Assembly (NCBI GenBank): GCA_025617745.1
Contig: CM046858.1
Location: forward strand, 41,275,850-41,339,849
DNA length: 64,000 nt
Reading direction: 5' to 3'
From: Heliocidaris erythrogramma
Taxonomy: Eukaryota; Echinodermata; Echinoidea; Camarodonta; Echinometridae
The translations under genes were made by a program, and so were the position numbers. This document shows positions 57,801 through 64,000 of this stretch, piece after piece. Below the pieces are notes generated by a model. That model did not search any database. It saw only the letters and a program-made list of their open reading frames with translations, and was not told the DNA's origin. Every line of letters starts with the position of its first letter. The first letter of the stretch is position 1.

Positions 57801-59479
57801 TATGTGTCAGGGCACACAACCCCTATCGGCCATCATATGTTTTAAATTTGTCAAATTATTTAGTAGCCAAAGTTAAGGGACAAGAGGCATGAAAGGGAAA
57901 CTTGTTAGTTGTTTGTGTCTCCATTATTAACACTTAGTTTTATTTTTAGGATGCAACTGTATTTACTTCAGGCTACACTAGTTTCCAACATCTCTTACTG
58001 GATGAGAATCCTGATGTTGTTGTAGGTACTGAGTCGTGGTTGCACTCAAATATCACCGATCAGGGGAGATATTTCCATCAAACTACCAGGTTTTTAGGAA
58101 AGATCGTAGTACATATGGGATACACACGGTGGGGTCTTCATAGCAGTCAGGGACACCCTAGTTGCACAAGAAGAAAATGAACTGGATGACTGTGAAATGA
58201 CATGGATTAATATCCATGTGAAGGGTATTGCACCTGTCTTCATTGGTGCATTCTGTCGTTCTCAGTCAGGGAATGAGAATTGAGTATATGCGTCAGCTTG
58301 AAAGTTCAGTCGCGAGAATTCCCACCCATGCTTCCAACTGGTTATTAGGTGATTTCAACATGCCAGATGTTCATTGGAATTCTAACAGTTTGCTACCTAA
58401 CAGAAAATATCCTGGACCAGGCAAAATGATGATTGAAATAGCATTAGACCACAATATCTTCATCAGGTTGTTACCAGACCAACAAGAGACAAGCCTACTT
58501 GACCTGTGTTTTACTAAGAACCCAGCTTTCGTTGATAGCCTCAAGGTCAAACCGGGGATTAGTGATCATATCGCCATAGTGAATGCTTCAATTCAATTAA
58601 AAAGAGTTAAAAACCCAAAGTGCTCATCTATGCTAAAGCCAAGTACCCTAGCATATCGAAAACAAACTTTTCATCTTTATCATAGCGATAGGTATTCATG
58701 CAAAAAACAAGTCAAAATATTGAAAAAACGGTCTTCTGTCAGACATTTTATTCACAATTAGCCTGGCTCAAATTGTTCTTTCACGTCAACTCCCGAACTA
58801 CGTGTAAAATGAATGAGTGCGCAGACAAATGGCAGACATAGGCACCATTGATTTTTCAAATGTTGAAATGACACGGCCACCATTTCTTGTGAAAATGGCA
58901 TTGTTCTTGCTCAGTCTAATTTTGATGAGATTTTTTTCAAACTTACGGTATATAGATTATAGTCAATAGGCAGATACTGAGATAGGCTAGGGCCTAACTT
59001 TTTACGGCTACAGCCTACACTTAACACTACACTACTACAGGCTACATCATGTCATAACTCCATGGAGCTCCCTGGAGTTACATGTCAATCAATGTATGTT
59101 ATGTAGACTAGTCTTTGACTCTTGGATGCTACTTCAGTACTACTACTAGACCGAAAATTCTGTCTCTCGTTCGTTAGCTCTTCACTTAGTTAGAAGAGCC
59201 AACCCTATCCAAATTAAGACTAAAGTAAAGTAAGAAGAGGCAAACGAACGAGAGACAGAATTTTCGGTCTACTCCAAGTTCAGTACTTGCTATGCTACTG
59301 CTAACTTTTTGTTAGATCTACTCACTGTTGACCGTGATGGACTTCAAATCATCATGGGCAGCTATGAATGCTGTGGAATCACTGATTATCAGGTTGCAAC
59401 GTTGACATTGAAAAACTGCAGGCAGATCCTTCTCAGAGCCACCCTTTTCAGCACTGGATGCATCTTGATCAGGCTCCAT
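51525..59479 (-). CDS. Mis18-family kinetochore/centromere protein, six coding exons
   Basis: Exons 59479-59326, 56887-56821, 55708-55586, 54637-54538, 52877-52603 and 51876-51525 join in phase into 356 codons. Mis18 proteins license CENP-A loading at centromeres. The Mis18/Yippee-like domain spans about residues 20-115, with zinc motifs VFQCQRCN (Cys25, Cys28) and LVCQGCKTVLG (Cys81, Cys84), followed by KVYTTTPRPLDDLRD and LSVYQVGSSS. A helical segment (about 135-170) includes LKTLKETTLK and LQVLMCAMHQRILNIEQSLE, matching the C-terminal coiled coil by which Mis18 subunits assemble. The rest is a Ser/Lys-rich tail with SLSPIRKK, longer than in vertebrate MIS18A or MIS18B (about 230 residues). 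The start at 59479 is the first ATG (AACATGG). It cannot be assigned to the alpha or beta paralogue by eye. Confidence 0.88.
51903..52269. mobile_element. TGAGTTCTGG MITE, copy 1 (Mis18 intron 5)
   Basis: Left AAGTTGAGTTCTGG and right CCAGAACTCAACATCTCA, with TTAA after the right end. The body matches the copy at 62872-63252 (GTAAGGTTTTGGAAT-like, CCTTTTCAGGAG, TTTCCCAGAACTCA). Confidence 0.6.
52603..52877 (-). CDS. Mis18 exon 5 (coiled coil)
   Basis: Acceptor TTATTACAG, donor TCACAG|GTTTGT, phase 2. Encodes LQVLMCAMHQRILNIEQSLE and a linker rich in Ser and Gly. Confidence 0.85.
52878..54066 (-). repeat. tandem array of decayed Mis18 exon-5 copies
   Basis: Six more copies of the start of exon 5 lie upstream of it, with 5' edges at 53076, 53273, 53472, 53669, 53868 and 54059. 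Two types alternate about 198 bp apart, so the duplicated unit is about 396 bp. Type A keeps LQVLMCAMHQ; two of its three copies (53273 and 53669) carry a 6-bp insert. Type B reads LQVLMYAIHQLNLKIEQSLE. Acceptors are kept but donors are missing or out of phase, and the copy at 54059 has a stop after LEMLMCAMHQHILNIK. The two complete 396-bp units look almost identical. Confidence 0.85.
54292..54529. mobile_element. AATAGAC MITE, copy 2 (Mis18 intron 4)
   Basis: Perfect 18-bp terminal inverted repeat AATAGACCTGTTCACAAA. The body matches copies at 11673 and 61748. A TA within the ends could be the target duplication of a Tc1/mariner-like element. Confidence 0.8.
54538..54637 (-). CDS. Mis18 exon 4
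   Basis: Acceptor CATCCCAAG, donor AAAG|GTATGT, phase 0. Encodes YQVGSSSSSAIPESA through LKETTLK. An AATAGAC MITE starts 8 bp into the following intron. Confidence 0.85.
55586..55708 (-). CDS. Mis18 exon 3
   Basis: Acceptor ATGTACAG, donor CAGT|GTAAGT. Encodes FRPLVCQGCKTVLGKVY and the TPRPLDDLRD segment. Confidence 0.92.
55871..56067. mobile_element. candidate MITE with ACTGTAAA ends (Mis18 intron 2)
   Basis: ACTGTAAAAGTGGAAAATTT at the left is mirrored by AAATTTCCAAGTTTACAGC at the right. The interior has inverted GCGCGATTAATTTTCCGCG and TTTTTGCGCACATTT-like motifs. Confidence 0.5.
56266..56420. mobile_element. diverged relative of the TGTGACCC MITE
   Basis: TTGTGACCCTCCACCACAAA and CCAATAAGTCGG match the end of the element at 31826-32489, and the following ATTCTAAGCTTTAAAGTGAT matches its opposite half inverted. 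The far end was not located. Confidence 0.4.
56821..56887 (-). CDS. Mis18 exon 2
   Basis: Acceptor CATGCAG, donor GGAAG|GTTTGT. Encodes VNSSVELSTKLITSTDGIDQ. Confidence 0.8.
57421..57740 (-). mobile_element. LINE ORF2 C-terminus and 3' end, relic
   Basis: The minus strand encodes SDWNALPSDTIICTSVVSFK and then TEVQKIQLR and a stop. This is the WNxLP...SFK motif at the C-terminus of L2/CR1-like reverse transcriptase proteins. It is followed by a short 3' UTR ending in (AAG)n. Confidence 0.65.
57958..58760 (+). pseudogene. LINE endonuclease domain relic
   Basis: Pieces of an apurinic-type endonuclease from a CR1-like non-LTR element: DVVVGTESWLHSNITDQG, GVFIAVRDTL, then in the main frame from about 58270 LLGDFNMPDVHWN, LLDLCFTKNPAF and PGISDHIAIV. 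At least two frame changes separate them, and the reverse transcriptase is missing. It lies in Mis18 intron 1, on the opposite strand to the gene. Confidence 0.75.
59147..59271. repeat. 37-bp near-perfect hairpin in Mis18 intron 1
   Basis: TAGACCGAAAATTCTGTCTC plus TCGTTCGTTAGCTCTTC pairs with GAAGAGGCAAACGAACGAGA plus GACAGAATTTTCGGTCTA. It begins about 55 bp inside the intron from exon 1. Confidence 0.7.
59326..59479 (-). CDS. Mis18 exon 1
   Basis: MEPDQDASSAEKGG to LKSITVN; donor AACA|GTGAGT, phase 1. Contains the first CxxC. Confidence 0.88.
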
Positions 59480-60778
59480 GTTTTGATTTTGAGTTTCGCA
59501 GAAGTTTAGAAATTTGCCTTGTTTCAAGTACGGTATGTATACCGCTGGTTAATCATTAAACTTTCGAATTTATTACTTTAATAACACGTTATATTTTCCC
59601 AAAATATTTTTCTGTTTGAAATTTTTTACAGTAAAAAACAGTCCAAATAATCCAGAGCACCTTAATTGATTGGTCAGAATAGTCAATTAAGTCAAATACA
59701 ATATATTGATATAGTTTTATTGTAGAAGGGGCTTGAAGCGATTCTAGGTATATCTCGATCGTCCGCTGAATCATTATCATGAACGTGTCTTTGCTGGACG
59801 TCGTTCCCATTAATTGCTCAGATTTTGCTCGTGGTACCGGGTGTAGGAGTAGCTGAATCTGCAATTAATATCTGACTAGACATCATCACTACAGTGATAG
59901 TAATGATGGTAACAATATGACAATGATGATAACCTCTGAAAGGTTGTCAAAACGCTGATTCCGAACCCCAATAGTATATCGGCTGTAGGCCTAAATGGTG
60001 CTGGCCTATCGTGGCCCGAAGTTCAGGCGTGGGAAGGAACAATTTTCCGTTGAAGATTGGAGCCGCTCGATCCTTTCCGTCGAGCTGCGTCATTATTTTT
60101 TAGCCACAGGACCTGGGGCCCTGGGCTATGATTTAAAAGATACATTATCATAAGGAATTACCTATTTTGTTGTGGCTTTTTCTTCTTTGTTTTGTTTTGT
60201 GTTTTGTGCTGTTTTTTTTTTAGGGGGGGGGGGGGGAGGGGGGATTTGTTTGCCCAGGTTTACTCTCAGCTGCATAATGATGACTCATGATTGATCTAAA
60301 TTATGTTGATGATATTCATATTTTACACATAACAACAGCAAGTCTAGACAGATCCAATCACCTTGCCCCGAAAATACATGTATTGATTTAGTTGAAAAAA
60401 AGGGTGAAGACTGACTCGATTAAAGTCTAGCAACAACATTGATCTATGGTAAGCCATTTAGGGTCTGTACTATTAGATATGCCATATGGTTTATTAAAAA
60501 GACGTGACACTGACAGGCAAGGACAGAAATAAACGCTCAAATTTGCTGAGTATTCACATTGATTGTGAGAGTGCCGTACCGAATTGAACTGTGTTCCAGT
60601 TTTCCTGAGGAAGGGGAAATCGGAGTTGCTGTTATGCTCTTGAAATTCTGAAATCGGTCTTCGTTTTTCAGGCAGGTGTTTTTTGGCCTCTCTATCGGGA
60701 AACACAAGACTTCGTCGCCTGACCTTTGGGCGCAGGATCTTTGAGCGTACCGTTGTGAGCAGCCGTTTGCAATTCGGA
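59480..60778. promoter_or_regulatory. shared 5' region between Mis18 (-) and MTRES1 (+)
   Basis: About 1.3 kb separates the two start codons of these diverging genes. It holds a G run near 60226 and short T- and A-rich stretches. No TATA box or specific factor site can be singled out. Confidence 0.35.
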
Positions 60779-61296
60779 ATGGATCGAGTAGCTCGAATCA
60801 TGAGAGTTTCACTTTATAGGCTATCATCAAATGTATTCAAGGGAAAATCAACATTTCTATCAGGTCCATTCATCTACAAACATGTTATCTTTTCTGGATC
60901 CATGTTTTCAGCTCGTTCTACAACGACTACAGCAAACTTTTCTTCCCAAATCCAATTTGATCAATGCAGATTAAAACAAAAAGACAGAAGCTGCTTTGCA
61001 ACAGAGTGTGGCAATTTGGGCTTACCTTATCAACATCACTTTTTAGCCATTGATCATTCTGTATTTGAAAACCAGTGTTTGTGCTATTATTCTAAGAAGT
61101 CAAAATCAAAACAGAATCCCGTTAAGAAAGGTGCTGATACAGATGATGAAACTGATGAGGAGGAGTTTGACGCTGATGATTCTGAGGAAGAAGAAGAGAT
61201 TGATGGTGCGAAGAAAGACTGGAAAGACTTGAAGATGAATGTCCCTTCATTAAGGATAGATGCTGTCTTGAGCTCTGGCCTTGGAGTATCTAGAAA
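60779..61296 (+). CDS. MTRES1: MTRES1 exon 1
   Basis: 172 codons plus two bases; donor AGAAA|GTGAGC. Confidence 0.85.
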
Positions 61297-62858
61297 GTGA
61301 GCTACTTTAACAGATATTTCTAGCCTTATATTATAATTGGGTGGTTTCACTTTGCAGGTAGAGGTATATGTATTTTAGCGAAGTTAGGCTAGATAAACTA
61401 TTGGCATAACAAGTGATTTGATAATTACAGTATCATCATGGTGATTGCATGAAGTTTGTCGTAAAAAATCCTACAATTTTCATAGATTAGATTTGTTGAA
61501 TTTTCTGTCAACTATGAATTATTTGTAAATTTCATCTGTCTATAACATTTTGGAAAGTAACTAATTTCATTTATATTCATATAGACTAAGGATCAAAGAG
61601 TAAAAAAATATGTATTTTTTAACCGTGCAAATACAACCTTTATATCCGCAGGAAAATTGAGGAAGCATTTCTTGGTGCAAAATTGCGACACAACACCAAG
61701 AAAGTGATGAAAAAGAGTCGACAGGTAAGATTATAAGACTTCCACAAAATAGACTGCTTTGGTAATGTATGCAAATTATACATACCTTTCAAACAAAGGT
61801 TGTTCTTGACAACATGAAAGCTTGCCGGACATAGCAACAAATAATGTATGCAAACTGGATTCCAAGCATTGAGGCTCATTTATAAACAGCAGGTTAATGG
61901 AATAGCTCGTCACTAGATGCTCAGATAATATATGTGCATAACTTTGTATATATTACAGAAGCAGTCTATTGGACATTGAGCCTGCAGAATGACAATGTTG
62001 GCATTAAGTTCTTTAAATGGAATACATAAGATTCTAGCTTTCTTTCCAAAGCAGCTGAAGACAACATTCCTACAAGCTTATTAGATTCTTTTAACTTTTT
62101 AAAAGGTGCAAATTTTTTTTTACCCTTTTATAATGCAAATCACACAAAACCTTTTGGGAATATTGATCATTGGAGAATTTATGTCAGGTTTGACATATTT
62201 ACAAACAACATTTTCCTGAAAGCTTCAACCCAAGTTTGTAATATTCTTCAATTAAAAAGCAAATAAATCATTAACTGGAAGTGGGGGCTTTTAATTCAAG
62301 ACTATTTAATTATTTCATCTCATTAAATTGGGTCTCTTTGTTGCAGTAGAAATTAAATTACATATATATTTTAAAAATTCTGTATTAAAAAAAGTATATA
62401 CATGTACATAAACAGAAATATTTGAAGATTTTGAGGATGAAAATTTATGATAATGTGTTGTTTTAGTTGGTACATTACTTTATTGAAAAATGCAACAATA
62501 GAAGAAGTGAAGAACATATAAAAATCACATTGGCAGTAGAAAAAACAAAGAAGGAAAATAGGTTGGAAAGCCAAGGTTCTGACTATCCTGTGCAAGGCAC
62601 TGAAGGCAGATAAGGTCTATTATACAGTATAAGTTGAAAAGAGTTTCCATCATAACAAAGAGTTTCTCCATGTAGGTACAAGAGGGAGATGTCTTGGATG
62701 TTGTGAAGGAAGACCGCTTCACCAGCAAGGATGGCAACCAGGTCATGCTCGTGATGAGGGTCGAGATGAGGAAAATCAAAGATGAGAAAACTTCATCGGA
62801 CAAGACGCCTGTCAAGCTACGCAGATGGAAGCATTTAGAACTACCTCGAGAAAAGTAA
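60779..62858 (+). CDS. MTRES1: mitochondrial transcription rescue factor 1-like (C6orf203 family)
   Basis: Exons 60779-61296, 61652-61724 and 62676-62858 join in phase into 257 codons (human protein about 240). MTRES1 is a mitochondrial RNA-binding protein that supports mitochondrial transcription and ribosome rescue. The N-terminus (MDRVARIMRVSLYRLSSN) is basic and presequence-like. Residues 119-143 are an acidic run (DDETDEEEFDADDSEEEEE). From residue 146 comes the S4-like domain: KDWKDLKMNVPSLRIDAVL, SSGLGVSRKKIEEAF, LRHNTKKVMKKSRQVQEGDVL and the closing LRRWKHLELPREK, in the same order as the human protein. The frame opens upstream of 60779 without an ATG, so 60779 is the first methionine; 60800 is an alternative. 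Confidence 0.88.
61652..61724 (+). CDS. MTRES1: MTRES1 exon 2
   Basis: Acceptor TATATCCGCAG, donor CGACAG|GTAAGA. Encodes KKIEEAFLGAKLRHNTKKVM and KKSRQ. Confidence 0.9.
61748..61970. mobile_element. AATAGAC MITE, copy 3 (MTRES1 intron 2)
   Basis: AATAGACTGCTT at the left and AAGCAGTCTATT-type end (GCAGTCTATT) at the right. The body is closest to the copy at 11673. It begins about 25 bp after exon 2. Confidence 0.75.
62676..62858 (+). CDS. MTRES1: MTRES1 exon 3
   Basis: Acceptor CTCCATGTAG, phase 0. Encodes VQEGDVLDVVKEDRFTSKDG through LRRWKHLELPREK, stop TAA. Confidence 0.9.
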   Translation, partial: VQEGDVLDVVKEDRFTSKDGNQVMLVMRVEMRKIKDEKTSSDKTPVKLRRWKHLELPREK

Positions 62859-62871
62859 TGCCTTTTTATTG

Positions 62872-63252
62872 AAAGATAAAGTTGAGTTCTGGACATGATA
62901 TTAAATTGTGAAAGAATCTGTCTCAAACTTGAAAGTGATTGGGAAAAGTTGATTGTATAGCACATAGAATTGGTGTATGCTGTAAGGTTTTGGAATTACC
63001 AAAATTATAAGAAATTGACTCAATCCTTCTGAGATTCACATGCACTTCACACAGAAATATGTATATGGGACTACACACAAATGTTCGGCCCGAACATTTC
63101 AGCTGTTTCTTGTCATATTTTGAATGTGAGGGCATATGAAGAGAAATCCTTTTCAGGAGACATATCTACGATGATAATCTTTCAAATTAACATAATAAGA
63201 ACGAGAAAGTTCACAAATTATGTTTTACCTTTCCCAGAACTCAGGCTTCCCT
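62872..63252. mobile_element. TGAGTTCTGG MITE, copy 2
   Basis: Same family as 51903-52269. Right end CCCAGAACTCAGGCTTCCCT is followed by TTAA; left end AAAGTTGAGTTCTGGACATG. Confidence 0.65.
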
Positions 63253-63321
63253 TTAAGGTTATGTTGGATAGCTGTAAATTATTTTCATTTTATAATCTAG
63301 TTTATGGCCCAAACCATGTTT

Positions 63322-63409
63322 TTCCAAGAAGAAAAATATTATCTTTCTCCCAAAATGTTAGACACAATACAAACATTTTGGGAGAAAGATAATGTTTTTC
63401 TTCTTGGAA
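63322..63409. repeat. 38-bp hairpin with one G-U wobble, 12-nt loop
   Basis: The arms at 63322-63359 and 63372-63409 (TTCCAAGAAGAAAAA ... CTTTCTCCCAAAATGTT and its complement) pair along their entire length. It lies about 460 bp after the MTRES1 stop, possibly in the 3' UTR. It could be a tiny MITE, a hairpin-siRNA source or a pre-miRNA-like fold. Confidence 0.75.
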
Positions 63410-64000
63410 TTAAAAGTTCATGATTAATATTAAGTTGAAATCATGGTATATTATAGAACAATGTACATGTATTCAAAACTTGTGTAACTTTAGAGTTTGC
63501 AAAAGCGAATTACATCTGACCCACCCGCCTCCCCCCCCTTTTTAATTTTTGATTTAGAAAATATTTGGCTAAGAAAATATTCAGGATATTATATTATGCA
63601 CCTGTACTGCAATGTATATACATGTATATGGGAAAAATAGAGCAGTAAAATAAATGTAGTACAATTTTTCTGTTTTTTTTTTCTATTGTACTTTCACAGA
63701 ACTGAGAAAGTTAAAATGTGTTTAGTATCATGTCCCACACCACAGCATGGGGAAAAAAATGGTACATGTACATGTATGGAAACGATGACTGAAGTGATTC
63801 TGTATTGATCAAGAGGAAAATTATGATTGCTTTCCTACTTTAAAAATAACTTTTCCCCCTTTTTTTTTGGTGTGTTTGTATGTCACTACTTTGAGCTGTA
63901 TTTTTGATAGAATAAATGGATGCTATAATGTTTATGTACGTATATCATTCTATTTCAGTGTGTTTTTCCTTAAAAAGACTGTCACCATTATTTTGGAAAC
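63410..64000 (+). other. MTRES1 3' flank
   Basis: AT-rich DNA with AATAAA at 63649-63654 and 63911-63916, either of which could be a polyadenylation signal. No further gene seen. Confidence 0.4.

Noticed and set aside
22783..59479. Idea that the tandem array marks a centromere because a Mis18 gene lies nearby
   Set aside because: Mis18 acts in trans; proximity of its gene to a satellite says nothing about centromere position.

Overview
The window looks like a stretch of an invertebrate animal genome, most likely a marine deuterostome such as an echinoderm. It has multi-exon genes with GT-AG introns, a tRNA-derived SINE, many small inverted-repeat transposons and LINE fragments. There are no operons or Shine-Dalgarno sites. 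Species assignment is inference. A 500-base block of N (13149-13648) marks it as a draft scaffold, and long G or C runs recur throughout.

Three genes can be assembled exon by exon with consistent splice phases. (1) A creatinase (creatine amidinohydrolase) on the + strand, five coding exons between 34047 and 45518, 468 codons. It is co-linear with the bacterial enzyme but carries an extra basic N-terminus that looks like a mitochondrial presequence. (2) A Mis18-family centromere protein on the - strand, six coding exons between 59479 and 51525, 356 codons. Next to its coiled-coil exon lies a tandem array of decayed copies of that exon. (3) An MTRES1/C6orf203-like mitochondrial RNA-binding protein on the + strand, three coding exons between 60779 and 62858, 257 codons. 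Mis18 and MTRES1 lie head to head about 1.3 kb apart. A fourth, unidentified two-exon gene lies on the - strand at 4588-5686 (237 codons). There are also an isolated unidentified exon at 614-783 (-) and a first-exon candidate at 2739-2947 (+).

Layout: 1-7.3 kb holds isolated exons, hairpins, the unidentified gene and a promoter-like segment with NRF-1-type sites. 7.3-22.4 kb is gene-poor and full of MITEs, a putative 4.3 kb element bounded by inverted minisatellite arrays, LINE tails and simple repeats. 22.8-33.4 kb is a tandem array of seven units of about 1.39 kb, arranged as trimers. 34-45.5 kb is creatinase, whose introns hold a decayed Harbinger transposon, a related Harbinger MITE with a second element nested inside it, and other insertions. 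45.5-51.4 kb is intergenic, with large hairpins, a SINE and GA-rich DNA. 51.4-59.5 kb is Mis18, with LINE and MITE insertions in its introns. 60.8-62.9 kb is MTRES1, followed by a MITE and a near-perfect 38-bp hairpin.

Creatinase would yield sarcosine and urea. Sarcosine oxidation is mitochondrial in animals, so a mitochondrial creatinase makes metabolic sense. The three identified genes have no evident joint function. All assignments come from reading motifs and splice sites by eye; no database search was possible.
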